A stretch of 64,000 bases of DNA from Nonomuraea maritima (GCF_900100395.1 NZ_FNFB01000011.1:152461-216460); one strand, 5' to 3'; counted from the stretch's first letter, positions 43,027-52,244 are shown. Program-made: numbers and translations. The notes: generated from the sequence alone by a model not told the origin.

Positions 43027-43556
43027 CCGTCCTCAGCTTCGTCGTCGACCGTGGACCAGGCCCGCTCGCAGGACTCCAGCCAGCGCAGATCCGCCTGCAA
43101 CCGCAGCACGACACCCTCCAGCAGCAGGCCCGCGCCCGACCCCGCCGGCTCGGCCAGCGCGGCCTGATGCGCCTCGCGCAGGCGGCGCAGCAGCTCACGG
43201 CGTTGCGCCGCCACCAGCTCCACCGGGTCGGCCAGCCTGGCCGCGGCGGCCGCGAAGAGCTTGAGATGGAACTCCGCGAGGTCGGGTTTCGGCCGGCCGA
43301 CCTCGGCGAGCCAGGCCGCGACCCGCTGGTGCCCGGCCGCCGTGAGCGCGTAGACCTTGCGTTCCGGCCGCTCGGGCAGGCCCTCCGTCCGCTCGCAGAC
43401 GACGAGCCCCGCCCGCTCGGCGCGGGACAGGGTGACGTAGATCTGGCCGCGGTTCATCGACTCGCCCAGCGGGCCGAGAGCGCGGCGCAGCAGAGCGTGC
43501 AAGTGGTAGCCGTGCGCCGGCTGCTTGGCGAGCATCGCCAGCACTGCGTCCTGCAT
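43023..43556 (-). CDS. PadR family regulator
   Basis: A 177-residue PadR protein. The winged helix reads MLAKQPAHGYHLHALLRRALG, GQIYVTLSRAERAGLVVCERTEGL and PERKVYALTAAGHQRVAAWL, followed by a coiled C-terminal dimerisation domain. It is the first gene of the exporter operon and likely represses it until an exported compound binds, as for LmrR-like PadR proteins. Confidence 0.92.
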   Translation of the reverse strand: MQDAVLAMLAKQPAHGYHLHALLRRALGPLGESMNRGQIYVTLSRAERAGLVVCERTEGLPERPERKVYALTAAGHQRVAAWLAEVGRPKPDLAEFHLKLFAAAAARLADPVELVAAQRRELLRRLREAHQAALAEPAGSGAGLLLEGVVLRLQADLRWLESCERAWSTVDDEAEDG

Positions 43557-43563
43557 GAGCCCC

Positions 43564-43597
43564 CTAACGGTTAGCCAATAGATAGCGGTTACCTATT
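43564..43597. promoter_or_regulatory. Dyads upstream of padR operon
   Basis: The palindrome CTAAC-G-GTTAG (43564-43574) is followed by an AATAG/CTATT inverted repeat (about 43578-43597) directly upstream of the PadR start, in an A/T-richer patch. This is a likely autoregulatory operator overlapping the promoter. Confidence 0.5.
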
Positions 43598-43750
43598 CGG
43601 GGTGTCAAAACCTCGGAGTTTTATGGTGAAATATCCGGTTTCATTGGCCCGTAAGGGCCGGAGATGAGCGCGGCACTTGCCAAAGATCGAACACAGACCC
43701 CACCATTGACAACGTTGTCATCCGTCGCCTGTGATTGGACCTTGCCCTAC

Positions 43751-46700
43751 ATGTCTGCGCAGCCCCCTTCCCTCTCACGCCGATCGGTCGTCCTCACAGG
43801 CGCGACCCTCCTCGCCGGGTTCGGAGCGGGATTAACCTTCCCGTCCCCCTCCCGCGCGGACGCCCGCACCCCGCGCGGCGGCGCCGCGCCGGAGGAACTG
43901 GCCGCCTACCGCCCGATCACGGTCTCCTCCACCGACTACGCGCCCACCCCCGGCGAGTTCGCGGTCGACCGCCTCAAGTCCGTCGGGGTCCGCGGCAGCG
44001 GCTGGCGCGCCGCCGCCGGCGACCCCCAGTGGATCTGCGTGGACCTGCAGGCCGAGTGCGACGTCACCGCCCTGCGCCTCACCTTCGAGGCCACCGCCGA
44101 CGACCCCGTCTTCGTGCCCTCCCCGAACGGCAGCCCGCGCGACAACACCACCGGGCAGGAGATCCTGTCCAGCTGCGCCGTCGCGTACGTCATCGAGACC
44201 TCCAGCGACAACCGCACCTGGACCGCCGTCCACCGCACCGACTCCGGCACCGGCGGCGTCGTGGACATCGCCCTGGCCCAGCCCGCGCGCGCCCGCTGGG
44301 TGCGCATGACCGTCACCAAGCGCTCCAACGCCAACCCCCTCGGCCTCAACGGCTTCGAGGTGTACGGCACCGCGCGCGGCCACCGCCCGTCCGCCACCGG
44401 CTGGACCGACTGGGGCACCCACCACCACAAGGCCCCCAAGCTGGAGGTCGCCGCCGACGGCACCGTGCCGCTCGAGTCCGGCTGGACCCTCACCATGGAC
44501 GACTGGGCCGGCGGCGACGGCGCCGCCCTGTCCAGGCCCGCGGTCGACACCTCCGCCTGGCTGCCCGCCACCGTCCCTGGGACGGTGCTCGGCACGCTGG
44601 TGGAGCAGGGACACCTGCCCGACCCGGTGGCCGGGTTCAACAACCTGCACATCCCCGAGGCGCTGTCGCGTCACTCGTGGTGGTACCGGCGCGGCTTCGA
44701 CCTGCCGCGCGGCCTGCCCACCGGACCAGGACGGCACGTCTGGCTGGAGTTCGACGGCATCAACCACAAGGCCGACATCTGGCTCAACGGGCAGCGGGTG
44801 GGCGACCTGACCTACCCCTTCGGCCGCTCCGCCCACGACATCACCGGCCTGCTCACCGCCCACGGCGAGCAGGCCCTCGCCGTGCAGATCACGCCGATGC
44901 CCTTCCCCGGCAGCCCCGGCGACAAGGGGCCCGAGGGGCTCGCCTTCGTCGACGCCGGCGCGAACATGATGAACCGCAACTCCCCGACGTACCTGGCCTC
45001 CTCCGGCTGGGACTGGATGCCCGCCGTACGCGACCGCGTCTCCGGCATCTGGAACCACGTACGGCTGCGCTCGACCGGGCACGCCGTGCTCGGCGACCCG
45101 CGCGTCGACACCAAGCTGCCCGGCCTGCCCGACACCCGGTCCGCCGAGCTCACCGTCGTCGTCCCCGTGCGAAACGCCGGGGAGAGCGAGCTGTCCGTCG
45201 CCATCTCCGCCGCGTTCGGCGACGTACGCGTCTCGCAGACCGTCACCGTGCCCGCCGGCGAGACCGTCGACGTCACCTTCTCCCCCGCGACCCACGACCG
45301 GCTGCGCCTGCGCGACCCGAAGCTGTGGTGGCCGAACGGCTACGGCGAGCCCCACCTGCACGACCTCACCCTGGTCGCCTCCGTCGACGGCCACGAGAGC
45401 GATCGGCGCGTCACCCGCTTCGGCATCCGCCAGTTCGGCTACGAGCAGCACGTGCCGCTGCCCTTCGGCGGCGGCAGCGACTCCTACGTGCAGTCGGTCG
45501 ACCTGGGCGAGCAGCAGGCCCAGTACGTACGGATCATGTGCCTGACCCGCGCCACCGGCTGGGGCAGCAGCCTGTGGGCCCTGTCGGTGTACGACGACGC
45601 CGCGCCCGGCGTCGACCTGGCCCTGCACAAGGACGCCACCGCCTCCTCCAGCGACGAGGACGCCCATGCGCCGGGCAACGTCACCGACGGCGACGCCGGC
45701 ACCCGCTGGGCCTCGAAGTACGCCGACAACGAGTGGATCCGGGTCGACCTCGGCGCCAAGGTCTCCTTCCGGCGGATCGACCTCACCTGGGAGCAGGCGT
45801 ACGCCGCGACCTACGTGGTGCAGGTGTCCGACGACGACTCCACGTGGCGCGACGTGGCGGCGGTGGACAACTCCGCCGTGCCGCTGCCCTTCAACCGCGG
45901 CGACGCCAGCCTGCAGACCGTCGACTTCCCCGCCCGCACCGCCCGGCACGTCCGGATCGCCTGCGGGCAGCGGGCGACGGGCTGGGGCAATTCGCTGTGG
46001 ACGCTGTCCGTCATCAACAGCGCCGCGCCGCAGAGCGACCTCGCCCGGGGCAAGCGCGCCACCGCCTCCACCGAGGAGTCGGGCAACCCGGCCGCCAACG
46101 CGACGGACGGCAACCCGAACACCCGCTGGGTGTCCGACTACGCCGACAACCAGTCGATCCAGGTCGACCTCGAGTCGTCCGTCACCTTCGACCGGATCAT
46201 CATCCTGTGGGAGGTCGCGCACCCGAAGACGTACACCATTCAGGTCTCCGACGACGGCTCCACCTGGACCGACGTCAAGACCGTCGACCTCGCGCCGGAA
46301 CCGCTGAAGATCAGTGTGAACGGCGTCCGCGTCTTCGCCAGGGGCGGCAACTGGGGCTGGGACGAGCTGCTGCGCCGCATGCCAGACACCCGCATGGACG
46401 CCGCGGTGCGCATGCACCGCGACATGAACTTCACCATGATCCGCAACTGGGTGGGCAGCAGCACCCGCGAGGAGTTCTACGCCGGCTGCGACGAGCACGG
46501 CCTGCTCGTCTGGAACGACTTCCCCAACGCCTGGGCGATGGACCCGCCGGACCACCAGGCCTACAACGACCTGGCCCGCGACACCGTCCGTCGCTACCGC
46601 ATCCACCCCAGTGTGGTCGTGTGGTGCGGCGCCAACGAGGGCAACCCGCCCGCCGCCATCGACGAGGGCATGCGCACCGCCGTCGAGAGCGAGGCCCCTG

Positions 46701-47818
46701 GCATCCTGTACCAGAACAACTCCGCCGGCGGCACCGTCACCGGCGGCGGCCCCTACGGCTGGGTCGAGCCGCAGCGCTACTACTCGCCGTCCACCTACGG
46801 CAGCCAGAACTTCGGCTTCCACACCGAGATCGGCATGCCCGTGGTGTCGACGGCCGAGAGCGTGCGCAACCTCGCCGGCTCCGAGCCCGAGTGGCCGATC
46901 GGCGGCGTGTGGTACTACCACGACTGGAGCACCCGCGGTAACCAGGCCCCGCAGAACTACCAGGCCGCGATCGAAACCCGGCTCGGCCCGTCCGACGGAC
47001 TCGACGACTTCGCGCGCAAGGCGCAGTTCGTCAACTACGAGAACGGGCGCGCCATGTTCGAGGCGTGGAACGCCCACCTGTGGCAGGACGCCACCGGCCT
47101 GATGCTGTGGATGTCCCACCCCGCCTGGCACAGCACCGTCTGGCAGACCTACGACTACGACTTCGACGTCAACGGCATGTACTACGGGACCCGCACGGCG
47201 TGCGAACCCGTCCACGTGCAGGCCGGACTCGACGACTGGAAGGTCCTCGCCGTCAACCACACCGCGCGGGAGCTGAAGGGCGTGACGGTGACGGCCCAGG
47301 CGTACGACCTGCGCGGACGCGGTCTTGGCGCGCCGCAGCGCAAGCAGCTCGACGTCGCCTCCTCGGCCACGGCCGAGGCGTTCACCGCCGGCTGGACCGA
47401 CGACATGCCCGACCTCCACCTGCTCCGCCTCACCCTGGAGGACGGCACGGGCAGGACGCTGTCCAGGAACGACTACTGGCGCTACCGCGAGCCCGCCGAC
47501 CTGCGGGCGCTCAACGACGCCCGGCGGGTCAAGGTCACCGCGTCCGTGGGCAAGGTGACCAAGGCGGGGACGCGGCGCGCGCTCACCGCCGAGCTCCGCA
47601 ACCGCGGCGACGCGGTCGCGGCCATGGTGCGGCTGACGCTGGTGGACGACAAGAGCGGCGAGCGGGTGCTGCCGACGCTGTACAGCGACAACTACGTCTG
47701 GCTGCTGCCCGGCGAGTCGCGCACCGTCGAGCTGTCCTGGCCCGCCGACTCGCTGCCGACCGGCCGCCCGGCGGTACGCGTCGAGGGCTACAACGTCGAC
47801 CGCGTCACGGCCCGCTGA
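43751..47818 (+). CDS. Secreted GH2 glycosidase with inserted discoidin repeats
   Basis: A 1355-residue exported enzyme. A Tat signal starts it (SLSRRSVVLTGATLLAGFGAG, twin Arg 10-11). Next come an F5/8C-like domain (~45-215), the GH2 sugar-binding domain (~245-420) and Ig-like domain (~450-570), discoidin segments (~575-846), and the GH2 TIM barrel with acid/base E963 (WCGANEGN) and nucleophile E1026 (FHTEIGMP). The barrel resembles beta-mannosidase / mannosylglycoprotein endo-beta-mannosidase proteins. The discoidin inserts lie where relatives run directly from FGIRQFGYE to LKISVNGVRVFARGGNWGW. ATG 43751 fits the Tat signal better than 43664. Confidence 0.88.
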   Translation: MSAQPPSLSRRSVVLTGATLLAGFGAGLTFPSPSRADARTPRGGAAPEELAAYRPITVSSTDYAPTPGEFAVDRLKSVGVRGSGWRAAAGDPQWICVDLQAECDVTALRLTFEATADDPVFVPSPNGSPRDNTTGQEILSSCAVAYVIETSSDNRTWTAVHRTDSGTGGVVDIALAQPARARWVRMTVTKRSNANPLGLNGFEVYGTARGHRPSATGWTDWGTHHHKAPKLEVAADGTVPLESGWTLTMDDWAGGDGAALSRPAVDTSAWLPATVPGTVLGTLVEQGHLPDPVAGFNNLHIPEALSRHSWWYRRGFDLPRGLPTGPGRHVWLEFDGINHKADIWLNGQRVGDLTYPFGRSAHDITGLLTAHGEQALAVQITPMPFPGSPGDKGPEGLAFVDAGANMMNRNSPTYLASSGWDWMPAVRDRVSGIWNHVRLRSTGHAVLGDPRVDTKLPGLPDTRSAELTVVVPVRNAGESELSVAISAAFGDVRVSQTVTVPAGETVDVTFSPATHDRLRLRDPKLWWPNGYGEPHLHDLTLVASVDGHESDRRVTRFGIRQFGYEQHVPLPFGGGSDSYVQSVDLGEQQAQYVRIMCLTRATGWGSSLWALSVYDDAAPGVDLALHKDATASSSDEDAHAPGNVTDGDAGTRWASKYADNEWIRVDLGAKVSFRRIDLTWEQAYAATYVVQVSDDDSTWRDVAAVDNSAVPLPFNRGDASLQTVDFPARTARHVRIACGQRATGWGNSLWTLSVINSAAPQSDLARGKRATASTEESGNPAANATDGNPNTRWVSDYADNQSIQVDLESSVTFDRIIILWEVAHPKTYTIQVSDDGSTWTDVKTVDLAPEPLKISVNGVRVFARGGNWGWDELLRRMPDTRMDAAVRMHRDMNFTMIRNWVGSSTREEFYAGCDEHGLLVWNDFPNAWAMDPPDHQAYNDLARDTVRRYRIHPSVVVWCGANEGNPPAAIDEGMRTAVESEAPGILYQNNSAGGTVTGGGPYGWVEPQRYYSPSTYGSQNFGFHTEIGMPVVSTAESVRNLAGSEPEWPIGGVWYYHDWSTRGNQAPQNYQAAIETRLGPSDGLDDFARKAQFVNYENGRAMFEAWNAHLWQDATGLMLWMSHPAWHSTVWQTYDYDFDVNGMYYGTRTACEPVHVQAGLDDWKVLAVNHTARELKGVTVTAQAYDLRGRGLGAPQRKQLDVASSATAEAFTAGWTDDMPDLHLLRLTLEDGTGRTLSRNDYWRYREPADLRALNDARRVKVTASVGKVTKAGTRRALTAELRNRGDAVAAMVRLTLVDDKSGERVLPTLYSDNYVWLLPGESRTVELSWPADSLPTGRPAVRVEGYNVDRVTAR

Positions 47819-47823
47819 CCTTC

Positions 47824-47852
47824 GTGAGGGGCCGGCGCCGTCGGCCCCTCAC
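47824..47852. terminator. Bidirectional terminator hairpin
   Basis: GTGAGGGGCCG (47824-47834) pairs perfectly with CGGCCCCTCAC (47842-47852) around a 7-base loop. It sits between the convergent stops of the GH2 gene and the TetX-like gene, overlapping the latter's stop codon. Confidence 0.75.
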
Positions 47853-48952
47853 TGAACCTCGTCGAACAACGCCAGCGCCTGGGCCGGGTCGGGGCTCACG
47901 AGGCGTTCCAGTCCGGCCGCGGTCATCTCCGCCCAGCCGCGGGCCCGTGCCCACATCCGTTCCTCGAAGGCGCGGACGGCCTCGTCCAGGTCGTCCGCGG
48001 CGGCGACGGACTCGGCGAGTTCGGCGCCTTCCAGCATCGCGAGGTTCGCGCCCACTCCCAGCGGCGGCATCAGGTGCGCCGCGTCCCCCAGCAGCGTCAC
48101 CCCGGGGACGTGGTCCCAGGTGTGGGACACGGGCAGCACGTACAGCGGGCGGTAGGTGAACGCGTCGCCGAGGCGGAGCAGGTCGAGGACGGGAGCGCTC
48201 CAGCCGTCGAACAGCCCCAGCACCTGTGACCGCACGGCCCCCACGTCGGCCGGGTCCACCTCCGTGTGCCACTCCGGCGGCACGCGGACCTGGACGTACA
48301 CCTTGACGTGGCCGCCGCTGTTGCGCTGGGCGACCAGGCCGCGGTTCACGCCGTACACGGCCATGGAACCGTCGCCGATCAGGCGGGCGAGGTCGGGTCT
48401 GCGGGAGTCGACGTCGTCCACGGACGTCTCGACGGCGGTGACGCCGGTGTAGTGCGGGGTAACCGGTGACAGCGCCCGGCGGACCCGCGACCAGGCGCCG
48501 TCCGCGCCGACCACCAGGTCGAACGTCTCCTGCCGTCCGTCGGAGAAGCGGACCAGCGCGGGGGACCCCGGCACCACCTCGGTCACGCCCCTGCCCCACT
48601 GGACGTCGAGCGGACCGAGCAGCAGGTCGCGCAGCTGCCCGCGGTCGATCTCAGGGTTGGACCGCTCCCCCGGGTCCGGCTTCCAGTCGCGCAGCACGGT
48701 GCCGTCGGTGTCGAGGATGCGCATGGCCTGCCCCTCCGGACGCGACAGCGCCTCGAACTCCGCCAGCAGCCCCGCCTTCTCCAGCGCGCGCTGCCCCATC
48801 CCCTCGTGCAGGTCGAGCGCGCCGCCGGGAGGACGGGCGTCGGGGGCGGGATCGCGTTCGAGGACGGTGACGGGGTGACCGTGGCGATGCATGACCCGGG
48901 CGAAGGTGAGCCCGGCGGGGCCGCCTCCCACCACCGCTATACGTTGTCTCAT
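47849..48952 (-). CDS. TetX-like FAD-dependent monooxygenase
   Basis: A 367-residue class A flavin monooxygenase: FAD motif RIAVVGGGPAGLTFARVM, a TetX-like GGALDLHEGMGQRALEKAGL segment, NPEIDRGQLRDLLL, the DG motif LVVGADGAWSRVRRAL, and the GD motif VTLLGDAAHLMPP. The spacing and DLHxGxGQ segment are close to tetracycline-inactivating TetX, but many relatives act on other polyketides or aromatics. ATG 48952 is the start. The divergent TetR and the operator between them indicate substrate-induced expression. Confidence 0.88.
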   Translation of the reverse strand: MRQRIAVVGGGPAGLTFARVMHRHGHPVTVLERDPAPDARPPGGALDLHEGMGQRALEKAGLLAEFEALSRPEGQAMRILDTDGTVLRDWKPDPGERSNPEIDRGQLRDLLLGPLDVQWGRGVTEVVPGSPALVRFSDGRQETFDLVVGADGAWSRVRRALSPVTPHYTGVTAVETSVDDVDSRRPDLARLIGDGSMAVYGVNRGLVAQRNSGGHVKVYVQVRVPPEWHTEVDPADVGAVRSQVLGLFDGWSAPVLDLLRLGDAFTYRPLYVLPVSHTWDHVPGVTLLGDAAHLMPPLGVGANLAMLEGAELAESVAAADDLDEAVRAFEERMWARARGWAEMTAAGLERLVSPDPAQALALFDEVQ

Positions 48953-48955
48953 GTC

Positions 48956-48986
48956 GATACACTGTATTTCTGCAATACGGTGTATC
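48956..48986. promoter_or_regulatory. TetR operator between monooxygenase and tetR
   Basis: Inverted arms GATACACTGTATT (48956-48968) and AATACGGTGTATC (48974-48986) match at 12 of 13 positions around 5 bases. A further GATGTATC half lies at about 48997-49004. The site fills the 53-base gap between the divergent genes and should control both. Confidence 0.8.
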
Positions 48987-49005
48987 GCAACATTACGATG
49001 TATCC

Positions 49006-49686
49006 ATGACCGTATGGGACCGTCCGGAACCGCCGACCCGCCCCGCGCCGCTCGACCGCGAGCGCATCGTCGCCGCCGCACTCGCGCTCGCCGACGAGGG
49101 CGGGCTCGACGCGGTGTCGCTGCGCAAGGTCGCCGCCCGGCTCGACGTCGGACCGATGCGGCTGTACGGCTACATCTCCACCAAGGAGGAGCTGTTCGAC
49201 CTCATGGTGGACGAGGTCCACGCCGAGATCCTCCCCGCAGAGCGGCCCGGCGACTGGCGGGAGGCGCTGCGCGTCCGCGCCCACCGCACCAGGCAGGCCG
49301 CCCTCCGCCACGAATGGCTCGCCGACCTGCTCGGCGGCCGTCCGACTCTCGGCCCGAACGCCCTGGCCGTGACCGAGGCCACGCTGGCCGCCCTCGACGG
49401 CCTCGCCGACATCGACACCGTCATGCGCGCCGTGGAGACCGTCGGCGCCTACACCATCGGCGCGATCAGGAGCGAGGTGGCGCACCTACGGGCCGAACGC
49501 GCCACGGGCCTGTCCGAGCACGACTGGCAGCGCGCCCACGGACCGTACGTGTCGCGGATGCTGGCCACGGGCCGCTTCCCCGCGCTGGCCAAGGCCGTCC
49601 ACGACGGAACGGACGTGGACGCCGAGACGTCCTTCACGACGGGCCTCGACTGGATCCTCGACGCCGTGGCCGCCAAACTCATGTGA
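49006..49686 (+). CDS. TetR family regulator (TetR_C, drug-responsive type)
   Basis: A 226-residue regulator with the classical TetR N-terminus (RERIVAAALALADEGGLDAVSLRKVAARLDVGPMRLYGYISTKEEL split across helix-turn-helix) and a TetR_C-type ligand domain. It is divergent from the TetX-like gene, the same layout as tetR/tetA and similar drug-inducible pairs. Its stop overlaps the convergent MarR gene by 8 bases. Confidence 0.9.
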   Translation: MTVWDRPEPPTRPAPLDRERIVAAALALADEGGLDAVSLRKVAARLDVGPMRLYGYISTKEELFDLMVDEVHAEILPAERPGDWREALRVRAHRTRQAALRHEWLADLLGGRPTLGPNALAVTEATLAALDGLADIDTVMRAVETVGAYTIGAIRSEVAHLRAERATGLSEHDWQRAHGPYVSRMLATGRFPALAKAVHDGTDVDAETSFTTGLDWILDAVAAKLM

Positions 49687-50134
49687 CGTCGTTCAGGCGT
49701 CCTCGGAGTGCCGCGGCCAGGTCGCCTGCGGCGGCCAGCTGGTCAGGGGTCAAGGCGTCCACGAAGAGTTCCCGGATGGCGCGCAGGTGCGGGACAGTGG
49801 CCCGGTGGAAGGCCGCGGCCCCGTCGTCGGCGAGCACGATCACCGCTCCCCGGTTGTCGGTGGCGCAATCATCGCGCCGGACGAGCCCGCGCCGTTCCAT
49901 GCGCCCCAGATGGTGGGACAGGCGACTGCGCTCCCACCCGATCGCCACCGCGAGGTCGGACGATCGCAGCCGATGTTCGTCCGCCTCGCTCAACGCGAGC
50001 ATGACCGCGTAGTCGCCCGGCGACAGGGACGACTCGCTCTGCAGACGTGCGGCGAGCTCCGAGCGCAGCGCTTCCGCAGTCTCGATGAACTCGCGCCAGA
50101 CACGCAGCTCCTCGCTCGTCGGCAACTGCCGCAC
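49679..50134 (-). CDS. MarR family regulator
   Basis: A 151-residue MarR protein: SLSPGDYAVMLALSEADEHRLRSS, recognition region LAVAIGWERSRLSHHLGRMERRGLV, and wing RRDDCATDNRGAVIVLADDG. The Cys in the wing might be redox sensitive. GTG 50134 is preceded by GAGGTGG. A strong palindrome lies 21 bases upstream, so autoregulation is likely. No other gene is in its transcript. Confidence 0.9.
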   Translation of the reverse strand: MRQLPTSEELRVWREFIETAEALRSELAARLQSESSLSPGDYAVMLALSEADEHRLRSSDLAVAIGWERSRLSHHLGRMERRGLVRRDDCATDNRGAVIVLADDGAAAFHRATVPHLRAIRELFVDALTPDQLAAAGDLAAALRGRLNDVT

Positions 50135-50155
50135 GACGCCACCTCGCTCCCGTCA

Positions 50156-50177
50156 GAAAATTGACACGTCAATTTTC
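50156..50177. promoter_or_regulatory. MarR operator palindrome
   Basis: Perfect 10-base arms GAAAATTGAC and GTCAATTTTC are separated by AC. The TTGAC-NN-GTCAA core is typical of MarR sites. It stands just upstream of the MarR start and is notably A/T rich. Confidence 0.8.
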
Positions 50178-50242
50178 CAACCCGTACGGCCCGAACGCAA
50201 CACGCCCACACGAGCGGGCGACCATGGCACGGCCGGAAACGA

Positions 50243-50833
50243 TCAGGCGACGGCTCGCGCCACCAAGGCCACGGCCTGCCGCATGGCGTCGCGCACCTCG
50301 TCGGGCCCGTCGCCGCGCCGCAGCGCGGCCAGGGCGGACGCGCTGACCGCGCCCACCACCGCGCCGGTCAGGGCGGAGGCGGTGATCGCGTCGAGCCGGT
50401 CGGGGAACGCCCGGTGCAGTGCCTGCGCCAACTCGGCCTGCGCGGTGAGGTAGCGCTGCAGCAGCCGGGCCTGCAACGTCGGCACCGAGGCCGCCAGCCG
50501 GGCCCGAAGCGCCGCGAGTTCACCGTCCCAGGCGTTGACGATCATCTGCTCCGTCGCCCGCACCAGCACCTCGGGCAGCCCTTCCCTGTCACGGCGCTCC
50601 GAGATCGCCTGCAGCGCCAGGTCGACGCGGACGTCGGCATCGGCGAGCAGCACGTCCTCCTTGGCCGGGAAGTGGAGGAAGAAGGTGCGCGGGGACACCT
50701 CCGCGGCGTCGGCGATCTCGGCCACGGTCACGTCGTCGTAGCCCTTGTCCTCGAACAGGCGCACCGCCGCCTCGATCAGCGCCTGCCGGGTGCGCTGCTT
50801 CTTGCGCTCCCGCAACCCCTGCTTCTCCGTCAC
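50243..50833 (-). CDS. TetR family regulator
   Basis: A 196-residue TetR protein: QRTRQALIEAAVRLFEDKGYDDVTVAEIADAAEVS with PRTFFLHFPAKEDVLLAD, and a TetR_C-type helical domain (AcrR-like). It is divergent from the SDR gene across 74 bases that are A/T rich with a GACT/AGTC dyad, so it probably controls the SDR. Confidence 0.9.
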   Translation of the reverse strand: MTEKQGLRERKKQRTRQALIEAAVRLFEDKGYDDVTVAEIADAAEVSPRTFFLHFPAKEDVLLADADVRVDLALQAISERRDREGLPEVLVRATEQMIVNAWDGELAALRARLAASVPTLQARLLQRYLTAQAELAQALHRAFPDRLDAITASALTGAVVGAVSASALAALRRGDGPDEVRDAMRQAVALVARAVA

Positions 50834-50907
50834 AGGGCAAAGCCTAGTGCATTTCGCTGCATAGTATGAATTAATACAGAGACTGTAGTCAGTATGGGAG
50901 ATGACTC

Positions 50908-51906
50908 ATGGGAGATCTGGACGGGCGCGTCGTCCTCATCACCGGCGCGGGACGCGGCATCGGGCGGGAGGAGGCGCTGTTCTTCGCCGCCGAAGGCGCC
51001 AAGGTCGTCGTCAACGACCCCGGCGTCGCCATCGACGGCACCGGCGGCGACGCCGGCGTGGCCGCGAAAGTCGTCGAGGAGATCACTGCCCACGGCGGGC
51101 AGGCCGTGGCCGACACCGACAGCGTCGCCGACTGGGACGGCGCCCGCCGTATGGTCGAGACGGCCCTGGAGTGCTACGGCGACCTGCACGTCGTGGTCAA
51201 CAATGCGACCATCGAGCGAAACGCGGGCCTGGCCGACCTGTCGGAGAAGGACTTCGACGACGTCGTGGCCGTCAAGCTCAAGGGCACCGCCGCGGTGACG
51301 CACTGGGCGGCCCGCCACTGGCGCGACCGGTACGAGGCAGGGGTCCGCGCCGACCGCGCGGTGGTCAACACCTCGTCCGGTTCGGGGCTGTTCAACCCGC
51401 TGCCCGCGCAGGCTTCCTACGCGGCGGGCAACGCCGGCGTCGCCGCGCTCACCACCGTCGCCGCCCTCGAACTCGGCCGGTACGGCGTGCGCGTCAACTG
51501 CATCTCCCCCTCGATGGCCCGTACCCGCCTCACCCTCGCCGTTCCTGGCATGAGCGACGAACCACCAGCGGGCCGGTTCGACCCCCTGCATCCCGCCGCC
51601 TGCGCCCCCGTCGCCGCCTACCTGTCCAGCGCGGCCTGCCCGCTCACGGGCCAGGTACTGTCGGTACGAGGCGGCACGGTCGCGCTCAACCACGGTTGGT
51701 CCATCGGCGACCACATCCGGAAGGACGGACCGTGGAGCGTGCGGGAGTTGGCCGAGCAGGTGCCGAACCTGCCGTTGGACGACCCGTTCGACAAGCTCGC
51801 CCAAGCCCTGACCGGCGCCCTCGGCTCCATGGGACGCGACCAACTCCAGGCGATGATCAACACCCTCCTCGACCAGGGAAGCCACCCCGACCGCGCCTCC
51901 GCTTGA
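50908..51906 (+). CDS. Short-chain dehydrogenase (3-hydroxyacyl-CoA dehydrogenase-like)
   Basis: A 332-residue SDR: LITGAGRGIGREEALFFAAEG, the NAD-preferring VVVNDPG strand end, VVNNATIERN, the catalytic Ser in VVNTSSGSGLF, and YAAGNAGVAAL, where the usual Tyr-x-x-x-Lys is SYAAGNAGV and Lys is replaced by Asn. The sequence resembles HSD17B4-type 3-hydroxyacyl-CoA dehydrogenases. The missing Lys makes catalysis uncertain. A C-terminal extension of ~60 residues follows the SDR core. GGGAG precedes ATG 50908. Confidence 0.87.
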   Translation: MGDLDGRVVLITGAGRGIGREEALFFAAEGAKVVVNDPGVAIDGTGGDAGVAAKVVEEITAHGGQAVADTDSVADWDGARRMVETALECYGDLHVVVNNATIERNAGLADLSEKDFDDVVAVKLKGTAAVTHWAARHWRDRYEAGVRADRAVVNTSSGSGLFNPLPAQASYAAGNAGVAALTTVAALELGRYGVRVNCISPSMARTRLTLAVPGMSDEPPAGRFDPLHPAACAPVAAYLSSAACPLTGQVLSVRGGTVALNHGWSIGDHIRKDGPWSVRELAEQVPNLPLDDPFDKLAQALTGALGSMGRDQLQAMINTLLDQGSHPDRASA

Positions 51907-52244
51907 GACGGAGACGAGCCGTCGGGGCGCCTTCACGGCAACTGTGCCTCCACTGCCTCGCGCGAGACAGCCCGGTCCGGCGCCCGTCCCCACCACGCTC
52001 TCGGTACGTCCACCTCACACGAGAGGCCTCCTGCGTCGTCGTTACGGTGTGATCCTGATACGACATTGGGCAGTCCTCCATCTGGGCGGCGGCGCGCACC
52101 TGACGTCAGCCGACCGCCACGCCGAAGCGGTCCGGACGGCCGGCGACGTGCACCGCAGCACCCGACTCGGCAACCGGTCCGTTCGCCGGACACCGGCCAT
52201 GGAACGCCACCGGGCCGAGCCCGTCCACGGACCTGCCGCGCGTC
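51907..52244. other. Intergenic stretch, no convincing gene
   Basis: About 340 bases between the SDR and the degenerate sigma factor. A minus-strand frame of 46 codons (from near 52243) has no recognisable homology. A partial promoter for the next gene may be present, but I cannot define it. No strong hairpin is visible. Confidence 0.4.

Noticed and set aside
43832..47419. Very long open frame on the minus strand opposite the GH2 gene
   Set aside because: It is rich in Val/Gly/Asp repeats typical of the antisense of a high-GC gene, with no domain motif. The plus-strand frame has clear GH2 and discoidin motifs.
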